Below, in pieces: positions 18,639-28,792 of a stretch of 64,000 nt of DNA. Position 1 is the first letter of the stretch; every line of letters starts with the position of its first letter. The notes under the pieces are model-generated. The model did not search any database and was not told the origin of the DNA. It was given only the letters and a program-made list of their open reading frames with translations. A program made the translations under genes and the position numbers. Source of the stretch: Rhizobium mongolense USDA 1844 (lineage in GTDB: Bacteria; Pseudomonadota; Alphaproteobacteria; Rhizobiales; Rhizobiaceae); assembly GCF_000419765.1 (NCBI RefSeq), contig NZ_ATTQ01000012.1, positions 166,788 to 230,787 of the forward strand. Direction: 5' to 3'.

Positions 18639-18944
18639 ATGATCCCAGGCGAAATCATTGCCGCAAGCGGCGACATCGAATTAAACGCCGGTGCACCGAC
18701 CGTCACCATTGAAGTGTCGAACACCGGCGACCGCCCGGTGCAGGTCGGCAGCCATTACCATTTTGCCGAAACCAATGCCGGTCTCTCCTTCGATCGCGAC
18801 AAGGTGCAGGGCATGCGCCTCGACATCCCGGCAGGCACGGCCGTGCGTTTCGAGCCGGGTCAGACGCGTTCTGTGACGCTGATCCCGCTCTCCGGCAAGC
18901 GTGAGGTCTATGGCTTCCGCCAGCTCGTGATGGGTAAGCTCTGA
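18639..18944 (+). CDS. ureB: Urease subunit beta UreB
   Basis: A 101-residue beta subunit. It begins MIPGEIIAASGDIELN and has 'VSNTGDRPVQVGSHYHFAE', 'DIPAGTAVRFEPGQ' and 'GKREVYGF', all standard UreB motifs. It is a structural subunit of urease. It starts 10 bases after the DUF1272 gene, so that gene is truly embedded in the structural part of the operon. Confidence 0.97.
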   Translation: MIPGEIIAASGDIELNAGAPTVTIEVSNTGDRPVQVGSHYHFAETNAGLSFDRDKVQGMRLDIPAGTAVRFEPGQTRSVTLIPLSGKREVYGFRQLVMGKL

Positions 18945-18968
18945 GAAGAAAAAGGCGGGAGGAAATCG

Positions 18969-19382
18969 ATGCGGTTGAATTTGTACCTGACCGGCGCTGC
19001 GGCGGGGATGATCGTGGCTGGTGCCGCGCAGGCCCAGGAGCCGGATTGCAAGAACCCGACGACGCAGGCCGACATGACTTTCTGCGAGCAGTCCCGATAC
19101 GAGGCGGCCGATACGGCGCTCAACGAGCAGTGGAAGAAGACGCGTGCAGCGCTCGCGGCGACCGACAAGGATCTGGACGAGAAGGATCGCGGAGCCGAAA
19201 AAGCGCTGCTCACCGCGCAGCGCGCCTGGATTTCCTATCGGGACGCCCAGTGCGAGGCTTACGGCTTCCAGGCGCGTGGCGGCACGATGGAGCCTATGCT
19301 GGTCGCAGGTTGCCTTGCCAATCTGAGCGATGAACGCACCAAGCAGCTCAAAGAGCTTTCCGACGCGGTGGGACTGAGGTGA
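18969..19382 (+). CDS. LprI-family (DUF1311) periplasmic protein
   Basis: A 137-residue secreted protein with a signal peptide (cleavage after GAAQAQ, near residue 22). The DUF1311/LprI fold is suggested by four cysteines and the pattern 'QADMTFCEQSRYEAADTALNEQWKK...LLTAQRAWISYRDAQCEAYGF...ACLANLSDERTKQL' type repeats (C-x-Y-E-A-A-D, W-x-x-Y-R-D-x-x-C). LprI of Mycobacterium inhibits lysozyme. It is translationally coupled to the next gene (GTGA overlap). Its role in the urease operon is unknown. Confidence 0.85.
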   Translation: MRLNLYLTGAAAGMIVAGAAQAQEPDCKNPTTQADMTFCEQSRYEAADTALNEQWKKTRAALAATDKDLDEKDRGAEKALLTAQRAWISYRDAQCEAYGFQARGGTMEPMLVAGCLANLSDERTKQLKELSDAVGLR

Positions 19383-20017
19383 GCCGCAAGATCATGATCG
19401 TCGGCAATGGGGAAATCGGCGAGGAGGGAGCAGCGGCAATCGCGGCTGCGGACTTCGTCGTCCGTTTCAACGAATGTCGCTCCTATGCCGCAAGCCCCGG
19501 CCGCACCGACGTCGTAGCCGTCTGCAACACCGGGCGCCCGGCCAAGGCGATGTTGAGTTCGGATACGTGGCGGACGCACCCGGCCGTCATGGAAGCCAAG
19601 GAAATCTGGAGTGTCCGCGATCCCGAAAAATTCGCCGTCTTGCGTGTGCCGCTCGCCGTTTCGCATCCGGAGCTCGACGACTTTTGCGACGATTATACGA
19701 GTCACTTCAACGCCTTCTGTAAGGACGCTGGCAAGGAACATATAGTCGTTGAGAAAGTGATTCATGAAGCAGTCGACGACGCCCTGGCGACCTTTGATCC
19801 CGCGCTTTATGTCGTTCCGAGCAGCGGCATGATTGCGATTGCCGCGACCTTCCGCAGGTTTCCGGAGGTCGAGATCGGCCTTGCCGGCTTCAGTCATTCC
19901 GGCTGGGAGTGGCATCCTTTCGCCGCCGAAAGGCAGCTTGTCGACAGCTACATCGCCAATGGCCGGCTGACGCGCCATCCTGCCGATACGTCTCTTTCTT
20001 CCTCCCAAGGAGCCTGA
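19379..20017 (+). CDS. 'Urease operon accessory protein', sialyltransferase (GT29)-like fold suspected
   Basis: A 212-residue cytoplasmic protein starting with GTG that overlaps the upstream stop. It begins 'KIMIVGNGEIGEEG', followed by 'ADFVVRFNEC', reminiscent of the GT29 L-motif (VVGNG...D-x-VIRFN). Later 'VVPSSGMIAIAATF' resembles the S-motif (PSTG...), and 'HPFAAE' fits the H-x4-E VS-motif. Rhizobial genomes carry such a gene between ureB and ureC, and it is often labelled urease operon accessory. The GT29 link is my motif reading, not established. Confidence 0.7.
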   Translation: MSRKIMIVGNGEIGEEGAAAIAAADFVVRFNECRSYAASPGRTDVVAVCNTGRPAKAMLSSDTWRTHPAVMEAKEIWSVRDPEKFAVLRVPLAVSHPELDDFCDDYTSHFNAFCKDAGKEHIVVEKVIHEAVDDALATFDPALYVVPSSGMIAIAATFRRFPEVEIGLAGFSHSGWEWHPFAAERQLVDSYIANGRLTRHPADTSLSSSQGA

Positions 20018-20020
20018 CAT

Positions 20021-21733
<1,713 letters not shown>

Positions 21734-21742
21734 GGCACCAGG

Positions 21743-21770
21743 AGCGCCGGCTTCGTCCGCCGGCGCTTTT
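21743..21770 (+). terminator. Terminator after ureC
   Basis: Perfect 9-bp stem AGCGCCGGC / GCCGGCGCT (21743-21751 and 21759-21767) with a 7-base loop, followed by TTT(T). It would end ureDABC transcription, so ureEFG need read-through or their own promoter. Confidence 0.8.
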
Positions 21771-22077
21771 AAGCGCAATATCCAAATTGCTCATCACAGG
21801 GTTGTATAAAGCGATGAAAATTTGTCGCGAGCAACAGCCGCTTCAGTTTGAGATGTCGACATCCGTGCGATTTGTAATAACCTTTTACATTTCAATTGCT
21901 TGGATTTACATTGGAGGCTATCGATTTTGCTTGCTGCAGCATGCAAACCGCGCGCGAAAACAATACAACATTAAATCGTATAAACTCGTTCCAATTTTAA
22001 CGGTCCGCTTAAGAAGCCGGCAGGAGTTGAGCTCTAATCAGATATCTCCGGGGACGCCGAGCTGGAGGTCGATTCTC
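21771..22077. other. AT-rich intergenic stretch before the GGDEF gene
   Basis: About 300 bases with visibly lower GC than the surroundings. The downstream frame is open through it, but its codons (many ATT, TTT, AAA) do not look coding, and no ribosome site supports an earlier start. It likely holds the GGDEF gene promoter; no motif stood out. Confidence 0.5.
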
Positions 22078-22944
22078 ATGAGGAGCTGGATTTTTCTCCA
22101 GGCTGAACTTGGCAATTTTCACCATCGCGGTACGATTTTCAGCTTTGCGCTGAAGATGAGTTTTGCCGCCGTTATCCTGTCGGCACTATTGATCCTCGCA
22201 GTGATGCCGCCGCTTGCCTTCCTCGGCGTGCTGCCGTTCACGCTCGCTCTTACCATCAGCTACAGTATCGCGCTGTCCTGGCTTCTCAGTGGCATTGTCT
22301 GCGGCATTCTTTCGCTGGTCGTCGGCCATGCAATGCATCAGCTGACGGTATCGCGCGCGGAGTTCGAAAAGCTCAGCCGGATCGATACGCTGTCCGGCCT
22401 GTTGAACCGCCGTGCGTTTGCGGAAGCGCTCGACAGCATCGATGACGGCGCCTCGCTGGTGATTTTCGATGTCGACCGTTTCAAGGCGATAAACGACCGT
22501 TTCGGCCATGCCTGCGGCGATGCCGTCATCATAGCCGTTTCCGCAATTCTCGCCTCGGCATTCGACGGTTCTTCGGTCGTCGCGCGTCTCGGAGGCGAAG
22601 AGTTCGGCGTTATCGTTTCAGGCGGTGACGTCGAAGAACGGCTGCAGAAGATCGAAGCGGTAAAGACGCAGATTGCCCGACGGTCGATCGCTGCCGACGG
22701 CTGCGACATATCGATCACCATTTCGGCCGGTATCGCCGATCTTCTGCCCGGGCGCAGCAAGGAGGCCGTTTATGCGTCCGCCGACAAGGCGCTTTATCTG
22801 GCAAAAGCGCTTGGCCGCAACCGCGTCGTTCATGAACGGAACGCGCTGGACCACACGTGGCATCACCATCTGGGCGAGGGCGGCCTTGGCGTCCAGGGTG
22901 CAGTGCCAGATCGCGACGGTACGCAGCGCGCCTATGGCATATAA
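22078..22944 (+). CDS. Membrane-anchored diguanylate cyclase (GGDEF) between ureC and ureE
   Basis: A 288-residue protein from ATG 22078. Two membrane helices (about residues 25-50 and 58-85) lead into a GGDEF domain: 'DTLSGLLNRRAF', 'VIFDVDRFKAINDRFGHACGD' and the active-site loop RLGGEEFG (GGEEF, an active variant). It would make cyclic di-GMP at the inner membrane. The C-terminal 40 residues are unassigned. It is separated from ureC by a terminator and an AT-rich stretch, so it looks like an insertion into the urease locus. Confidence 0.88.
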   Translation: MRSWIFLQAELGNFHHRGTIFSFALKMSFAAVILSALLILAVMPPLAFLGVLPFTLALTISYSIALSWLLSGIVCGILSLVVGHAMHQLTVSRAEFEKLSRIDTLSGLLNRRAFAEALDSIDDGASLVIFDVDRFKAINDRFGHACGDAVIIAVSAILASAFDGSSVVARLGGEEFGVIVSGGDVEERLQKIEAVKTQIARRSIAADGCDISITISAGIADLLPGRSKEAVYASADKALYLAKALGRNRVVHERNALDHTWHHHLGEGGLGVQGAVPDRDGTQRAYGI

Positions 22945-23022
22945 CGGGCGCGCGAAAGCATTGGCGCTTGCGCTGCCGGGCGCTATTTTGCATGGTCTTG
23001 ATCTCACAGAAACGGACATGTC

Positions 23023-23502
23023 ATGCAGCGCGTCACCTCCTATCTTCCGGCCGGAACCCCGTCTTCCAATCCTATCGGCAAAGTCGTCCTGCCGCATGAT
23101 CTGAGGCATCTGCGCCGTAAGCTCCTGCATCTCGAAAACGGCGACATGGTCATGCTCGACCTGAAGGAGCCGGTGCTGTTTGCAAGCGGCGACATGCTGG
23201 TGCTCGAGGACGGCGAACTCATCGAAATCCAGGCTGCGGACGAGAAGCTTTTCGAGATCAGGGGCCGGGACCGGCTGCATCTCATCGAGCTTGCCTGGCA
23301 CCTCGGCAACCGCCACCTCGGCGCGCAGATCGAAGAGGAGCGCATCCTGATCCTGCGCGACCACGTGATCCGGTCGATGCTTGAAGGGCTCGGAGCGACG
23401 GTCAGCGAGGTCACCGAGCCTTTCCAGCCCGCCCGCGGCGCCTACCATTCACACGGCGGTCACTCACATGGGCACGACCACGGCCACCACGCGCATGATT
23501 GA
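23023..23502 (+). CDS. ureE: Urease accessory protein UreE (nickel metallochaperone)
   Basis: A 159-residue UreE. It has an N-terminal peptide-binding-like domain and a ferredoxin-like metal-binding domain with 'LIELAWHLGNRHLGAQIEEERILILRDHVI', including the conserved metal-binding His in 'LRDHVI'. The C-terminus is His-rich ('HSHGGHSHGHDHGHHAHD'), a nickel-storage tail found in some but not all UreE. It hands Ni to UreG. Confidence 0.97.
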   Translation: MQRVTSYLPAGTPSSNPIGKVVLPHDLRHLRRKLLHLENGDMVMLDLKEPVLFASGDMLVLEDGELIEIQAADEKLFEIRGRDRLHLIELAWHLGNRHLGAQIEEERILILRDHVIRSMLEGLGATVSEVTEPFQPARGAYHSHGGHSHGHDHGHHAHD

Positions 23503-23508
23503 ACTGCA

Positions 23509-24180
23509 ATGAGTGAGAGCGGCGACCTGCAGGCCTTGCTGCGTCTCATGGCATGGCTCTCGCCGGCCTTTCCGGTCGGCTCGTTTGCCTATTCCGGGGG
23601 GCTGGAGCGCGCCGTCCATGACAGGCTTGTTACGGATGCAGCCTCGCTGGACGGATGGATCGAAACGCTACTTTCCCATGGGAGCATCTGGAATGATGCC
23701 GTGCTCTTTGCAGCGAGTTGGCGGGGGCAATCGGATGCAGGAGAGCTTGCGGAGCTTGCCGCGCTGGCGGAGGCCCTTGCCGGCTCGCGGGAGCGCCATC
23801 AGGAGACCACGCTGCTCGGCGATGCCTTTCTGGCGGCGGCGCGCGCCTGGCCCGATACCGTCGTTGATCGACTGCCGCAGGCCGTTGCCTATCCCGTTGC
23901 CGTCGGCGCAGTCGCCGGCGCGCATGGCATCGAACTGCAAAAGGCGCTCGCAGCCTTCCTGCATGCCTATGTCTCGCAATCGGTCTCGGCGGGCATCCGG
24001 CTCGGCGTTGCCGGGCAGAAGGACGGCGTCGCTATCCTGGCGCGGCTGGAAGAGGCGATTGCCGCGGCCGCTCATCGTGCGTCCGGCTCGACGCTCGACG
24101 ATCTGGGTTCGGCGGCGGTTCAGGCGGATATCGCCTCGCTGCGGCACGAGACGCAGACGACGAGGCTCTTCCGCTCGTGA
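23509..24180 (+). CDS. ureF: Urease accessory protein UreF
   Basis: A 223-residue all-helical accessory protein. 'LSPAFPVGSFAYSGGLERAV' at the N-terminus and the later 'YPVAVGAVAGAHGI' and 'YVSQSVSAGIRLG' are UreF signatures. It forms the UreDFG maturation complex and gates UreG GTPase activity. It starts six bases after ureE, so the two are co-transcribed. Confidence 0.96.
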   Translation: MSESGDLQALLRLMAWLSPAFPVGSFAYSGGLERAVHDRLVTDAASLDGWIETLLSHGSIWNDAVLFAASWRGQSDAGELAELAALAEALAGSRERHQETTLLGDAFLAAARAWPDTVVDRLPQAVAYPVAVGAVAGAHGIELQKALAAFLHAYVSQSVSAGIRLGVAGQKDGVAILARLEEAIAAAAHRASGSTLDDLGSAAVQADIASLRHETQTTRLFRS

Positions 24181-24256
24181 TCGGAGCATCTGCGCTATTT
24201 GCCGGTGGCAGCGCCCTTATTCGGACGCTATCATCGGCCGAATTGGAGTGTGACAT

Positions 24257-24868
24257 ATGAAATCAAGAAACGGACCTCTTCGTGTGGGCATCGGCGGGCC
24301 TGTCGGCTCTGGAAAGACGGCGCTGACGGAGAAGCTCTGCAAGGCGATGCGTGACGACTATTCCATCGCCGTCGTCACCAATGACATCTACACGACCGAG
24401 GATGCCGAAGCGCTGATGCGCATGCAGGCGCTGCCGTCTGACCGCATCGTCGGCGTGGAGACCGGCGGCTGCCCGCATACGGCAATCCGCGAAGATGCGA
24501 CGATCAATCTCCAGGCGATCGCTGGCCTGAATGCGCGGATTCCGGACCTCGATGTCGTCTTCATAGAGTCCGGCGGCGACAATCTGGCAGCGACATTTTC
24601 GCCCGATCTGGCCGATATCACCATCTATGTGATCTCCGTCTGCCAGGGCGAGGAAATCCCCCGCAAGGGCGGGCCTGGCATCACCAGGTCGGACCTTCTG
24701 GTGATCAACAAGAAGGACCTCGCACCCTTTGTCGGCGCCGATCTCGACGTCATGGACCGTGATGCGGCGCGCATGCGCGCGAAGCGTCCTTTCGTCTTCT
24801 CTGACATGAAGCGTGGCGAGGGCATCGGCCCGATCGTCAGCTTCCTGAAGGAGCAGGGCGGGCTCTAA
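24257..24868 (+). CDS. ureG: Urease accessory GTPase UreG
   Basis: A 203-residue SIMIBI-class GTPase. P-loop 'GGPVGSGKTALTEKL' is at residues 11-25, the nickel-binding CPH motif occurs in 'ETGGCPHTAIREDA', the switch region 'FIESGGDNLAATFSPDL' and the guanine motif 'INKKDLA' are present. It couples GTP hydrolysis to Ni insertion into urease. Last gene of the urease locus. Confidence 0.98.
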   Translation: MKSRNGPLRVGIGGPVGSGKTALTEKLCKAMRDDYSIAVVTNDIYTTEDAEALMRMQALPSDRIVGVETGGCPHTAIREDATINLQAIAGLNARIPDLDVVFIESGGDNLAATFSPDLADITIYVISVCQGEEIPRKGGPGITRSDLLVINKKDLAPFVGADLDVMDRDAARMRAKRPFVFSDMKRGEGIGPIVSFLKEQGGL

Positions 24869-24914
24869 GAACGGACGCGTTTCTGGTTCCTGTGTCTCCA
24901 CATTGGCGATAGCG

Positions 24915-25337
24915 TTAGTCAGCCTCGTCCTCGTCCTCGTCCTTGGGCAGGAAATGCGTTTCCCACTCGCTTTCCGGAATTTCTTCGCCAACTGAAAACT
25001 CGAACGCGACGATCGTCTCGATATCCGGCGCGGTCTCGCATTTGAATTTGATATTGTACCGCGGGCGCCGGGAGCGGCGGTGCCGCTTCCTTTGCGGGCT
25101 GCTCCAGTTGAGAGGCAATGGGCGGCGTGCTACATGCTTCGGCAAGAGACGGCTTCGTTTCCACATCGGCCGGTGGAGACGTCAGAAGCTCGACGGTCAT
25201 GCTCTCTTCCAACGGCGAAAGCTGCCGGCGCCCGGCCGGAAGGAATGCAAGGCGATATGGACGGCGAGCACAACCGCAATGCTCCGCCAGGCCGTTCTGT
25301 TGTCCTGCCGAAACGGCCCCCAGGTTCTCTGCGACAA
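24915..25337 (-). pseudogene. Decayed DUF930-type membrane-anchored protein
   Basis: Three reading frames carry consecutive pieces. From about 25337 leftwards: an N-terminal membrane anchor ('TAWRSIAVVLAVHIALHSF'); a shift near 25215-25245 leads to 'AGRRQLSPLEESMTVELLTSPP' and a proline-rich linker; a second shift near 25055 leads to 'YNIKFKCETAPDIETIVAFEF' and 'GEEIPESEWETHFLP', which resembles the end of DUF930 domains. Most of the expected domain between linker and end is missing, so there is a deletion as well as frameshifts. Function of the intact family is unknown. Confidence 0.7.
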
Positions 25338-25432
25338 TCGAAATCTGGAAGACTCGCCGCTAAAATATCTTTGACAAGAAACCTGCTCACAACGGCCGCT
25401 GCAAGCAGTTTCGCGATTCCAGTTCCACATAA

Positions 25433-25465
25433 ATGAAAGGCCGGGTTCGCCGGCCTTTCATTTTT
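25433..25465. terminator. Strong hairpin terminator at the 3' end of the RND operon
   Basis: 12-bp perfect stem ATGAAAGGCCGG / CCGGCCTTTCAT (25433-25444 and 25450-25461) with T-rich flanks, just past the stop of the leftward efflux pump gene. Usable in both directions. Confidence 0.85.
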
Positions 25466-25475
25466 CAGTGCAAGC

Positions 25476-28400
25476 TTACTCCGCTGCGAAAGGCGGCAGG
25501 CGGAGCACGTTCTTGTCGTTGGCATTGGCGCTCTTGCGCTTGCCTTCCGGGTTCTCGATCGCCTCCACCCGTTCGCTGAGAGCGCCGACGGCTTCCGTCA
25601 GTTCCTCTCGGGACATCGCCAGTTCCTCCTGATCCTTCTTGCCGACGAGGCGGCCGAAGAGCCAGCCGAGCAGGAGCGAGAGATCGTCCATGATCAGGAA
25701 GAAGGACGGCACGACGACGAGTGAAAGCACCGTCGAGACGATGATGCCGCCGATCACGGCGATCGCCATCGGCGCACGGAACGAACCGCCTTCGCCGACG
25801 CCGAGTGCCGAGGGCAGCATGCCGGCGGACATGGCGATCGAGGTCATGATGATCGGCTGGGCGCGTTTGCGGCCGGCCTCCACCATAGCTTCGACGCGAG
25901 TCATGCCGTGACGGCGCATTTCGATTGCAAAGTCGACGAGCAAGATGGCGTTCTTCGTCACGATGCCCATCAGCATGAGGTTGCCGATCAGAACCGGCAT
26001 CGAGAGCGGATTGTTGGTGATGATCAGAGCAACCGCCACACCGCCGATTGCCAGCGGCAGCGAGAACAGGATGGTGAACGGCTGGATCACATCCTTGAAC
26101 AGCAGGATCAGGACGGCCAGAACCAGCATCAGGCCCATCAGCATCGCGTTGACGAAGCTCTGCTGCATTTCTTTCTGGACCTTCGTGTCGCCACTTTCGA
26201 CAAGCTGCACGGTCGATGGGATATGGGTGTCCTTGACGATCTGCAGGAAGCGAGCCGATGCCGTATCGAGCGCCACGCCCTGTGGCAGGTCGGAGCCGAT
26301 CGCGACGACGCGATTTCGGTTGTTGCGCTTGATCGAGCTCGCGCCTTCCGCATAGTCGATGTCAGCCACGGTCGAGAGCGGCACGATCCCGCCGCTCGCC
26401 GTCTGGATCTTCAGCGCACGGATGGCCGCAAGATCGCGCCGCATATCGATTGCGGTCTGAACGCGGATCGGGATCTGGCGGTCGTCGAGGTTGATCTTGG
26501 CAAGCGCCGCATCGACGTCGCCGATCGTGGCGACACGGATCGTATCGGAAATCTGCTCCGGCGTGATGCCGAGGCGGGCGGCCTGGTCCTTGCGCGGACG
26601 AACCTGCAGTTCCGGACGCGGCAGGGCGCCTTCGGCACTGACGTTTGCCAGCAGCGGTTCTGCACGCAGCTTCGATTCCAGAAGGCCGACGGCTTCGTTC
26701 AGGTCCTTCTCGTTCTTGGATAGGAAGTTGAACGACAGGTCACGCTCGCCGCGGTCGTTGAGCTTCAAGATTCGAACGTCCGGAATATCCTTCACCCTGG
26801 CGAAGACTTCCTTTTCGATATCCCATTGCGGACGTTCGCGGCCATGAACCTCGACCTTCGGCAGATGCGGGCCGATGACCGGGATGGAGCCAAAGACATC
26901 GTTGATAACCCTCTTCACCAGCGAGTGGTCCAGCTTGAAGAGCGAAAGCGTGATCGTCGCACGGCGCAGTTCAAGGTCGCCCTTGGGGGATGCGCCGCCG
27001 AGAACGAAGACGCTTTCGACGCCGTTGATGTCCTTGACCTTGTTGTAGATCGCGTTGGACGTCTGTTCGGTGTCTTCGAGCGTCGCGTTTGGCGGCAGCT
27101 CGACGGAAAGCACAATGCGGGACGCATCTTCCGGCGGTAGGAAGCTGCCCGGAACCTGGGCAAGCAGTGCCACCGAACCGATCAGGAAGGCGATCGCCGC
27201 AAAGAGCGTCGCATAGCGCGTCCACCAGCGTGCGGTCGTGGCGCGCACGAGACGCGTATAGCCGCGGAAGAAGAGGCCGTCATTGTCATGATGGTCATCC
27301 TGGCCATCCTGCGCCCGCATCAGGTAGGCGGCCATCATCGGAGTGATGAGACGCGCCACGACGAGCGAGAAGAACACCGAAAAGGCGACCGTCAGGCCGA
27401 ACTGGATGAAGTACTGGCCGGGAATGCCCGGCATGAACGAGACCGGTACGAAGACAGCAATGATCGTGAACGTCGTGGCGATGACGGCGAGACCGATTTC
27501 GTCCGCCGCTTCGATCGCCGCCCGATAGGGGGTTTTGCCCATCTTGATGTGCCGGGCGATGTTTTCGATTTCCACGATCGCATCGTCGACGAGGATACCT
27601 GTCGCGAGCGTGAGCGCGAGGAAGCTGACGAGGTTCAGCGAGAAGCCCATCAGGTCCATGATCCAGAAGGTCGGGATCGCGGACAGGGGGAGGGCGATCG
27701 CCGAAATCAGCGTTGCGCGCCAGTTCCGCAGGAACAGGAACACGACAACGACCGCCAGCAGCGCGCCCTCCATCAAGGTGTGGAGAGCAGCTTCATAGTT
27801 GCCGTAGGTGAAGTAGACGGAGTCGTTGATCAGCTCGATGCCGACATTTGGATTTTCCGCACGCACCTTGTCGAGGCTTTGCGCCACCGTTTCGGCGACG
27901 CTGACTTCGCTGGCGCCCTTGGAGCGGAAGACGCCGAAGGTAACGACGGGCGTATCGTCGAAACGCGAGAAGGATTTCGGTTCCTGATAGGTGTCTTTGA
28001 TGGCGCCGAGTTCGGCGAGCTTGACGAAACGGCCGTTCGGCAGGGCGATCGTCGTATTGGCGAGTTCCGCCACGTTACGGGCGTCGCCGAGAACGCGGAT
28101 CGCCTGCTCGCTGCCCGCGACCTGGCCGCGTCCGGAGCCGAGGTCGACGTTGGTTCCGTGCAGCTGCTTGTTCACGCTGGCGGCAGTGATGCCGTAGGCG
28201 TTCAGCTTGTCGGGGTTGAGCTCGATGCGTACTTCACGTTCGGCACCGCCATAGCGGTCCACGCGGCCGATGCCGGCCTGACCTTGGAGGGCGCGCTTGA
28301 TCGTATCGTCGACGAACCAGGAGAGTTCCTCGAGCGTCATGTCCGGCGAGGAGACGGCAAAGGTCTGGATCGCCTGGCCTTCGACATCGACCTTGGCGAC

Positions 28401-28781
28401 GATCGGTTCCTCGACATTGGCCGGAAGATCGCTGCGGATGCGGTCGATCGCGTCTTTGGTGTCCTGAACCGCCTGCTCCGTCGGCACTTCCATGCGGAAC
28501 ATCACGTTGGTTTGCGACTGACCGTCGGTGACCGTGGACTGGATTTCGTCGATGCCGTTGATCGAGGCGACGGCGTCTTCGATCTCCTTGGTCACCTGCA
28601 TTTCGAGTTCGGCAGGCGAAGCGCCGCTCTGCGTCACGGTGATCGAGACGAGCGGCACGTCGATGTTCGGGAAGCGCGTGATCGGCAGCTTGTTGAAGGA
28701 CTGAATGCCGACAAAAAGCAACAGCGCGAAAAGCAGCAGCGGCGCTACGGGATTTCGGATGGACCAGGCTGAAAAGTTCAT
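25476..28781 (-). CDS. RND efflux transporter inner-membrane pump (HAE1/AcrB family)
   Basis: An 1101-residue RND pump with the usual two-fold repeat of 12 membrane helices and two large periplasmic loops. The proton-relay Asp pair is visible in 'GILVDDAIVEIENI' (TM4) and the Lys in 'GIVTKNAILLVDF' (TM10). It would export amphiphilic compounds with the adaptor encoded 11 bases upstream. No outer-membrane factor gene is adjacent, so it probably borrows one. The C-terminal 60 residues are a charged cytoplasmic extension. Confidence 0.95.
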   Translation of the reverse strand: MNFSAWSIRNPVAPLLLFALLLFVGIQSFNKLPITRFPNIDVPLVSITVTQSGASPAELEMQVTKEIEDAVASINGIDEIQSTVTDGQSQTNVMFRMEVPTEQAVQDTKDAIDRIRSDLPANVEEPIVAKVDVEGQAIQTFAVSSPDMTLEELSWFVDDTIKRALQGQAGIGRVDRYGGAEREVRIELNPDKLNAYGITAASVNKQLHGTNVDLGSGRGQVAGSEQAIRVLGDARNVAELANTTIALPNGRFVKLAELGAIKDTYQEPKSFSRFDDTPVVTFGVFRSKGASEVSVAETVAQSLDKVRAENPNVGIELINDSVYFTYGNYEAALHTLMEGALLAVVVVFLFLRNWRATLISAIALPLSAIPTFWIMDLMGFSLNLVSFLALTLATGILVDDAIVEIENIARHIKMGKTPYRAAIEAADEIGLAVIATTFTIIAVFVPVSFMPGIPGQYFIQFGLTVAFSVFFSLVVARLITPMMAAYLMRAQDGQDDHHDNDGLFFRGYTRLVRATTARWWTRYATLFAAIAFLIGSVALLAQVPGSFLPPEDASRIVLSVELPPNATLEDTEQTSNAIYNKVKDINGVESVFVLGGASPKGDLELRRATITLSLFKLDHSLVKRVINDVFGSIPVIGPHLPKVEVHGRERPQWDIEKEVFARVKDIPDVRILKLNDRGERDLSFNFLSKNEKDLNEAVGLLESKLRAEPLLANVSAEGALPRPELQVRPRKDQAARLGITPEQISDTIRVATIGDVDAALAKINLDDRQIPIRVQTAIDMRRDLAAIRALKIQTASGGIVPLSTVADIDYAEGASSIKRNNRNRVVAIGSDLPQGVALDTASARFLQIVKDTHIPSTVQLVESGDTKVQKEMQQSFVNAMLMGLMLVLAVLILLFKDVIQPFTILFSLPLAIGGVAVALIITNNPLSMPVLIGNLMLMGIVTKNAILLVDFAIEMRRHGMTRVEAMVEAGRKRAQPIIMTSIAMSAGMLPSALGVGEGGSFRAPMAIAVIGGIIVSTVLSLVVVPSFFLIMDDLSLLLGWLFGRLVGKKDQEELAMSREELTEAVGALSERVEAIENPEGKRKSANANDKNVLRLPPFAAE

Positions 28782-28792
28782 CGGGCCGTCTC

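Noticed and set aside
21787..22077. Upstream extension of the GGDEF protein by 97 residues
   Set aside because: AT-rich, odd codon use, no ribosome site; ATG 22078 gives a normal two-helix start.
23513..24253. Second frame across ureF (246 codons)
   Set aside because: Arg/Ser/Pro-rich shadow of ureF, which has clear family motifs.
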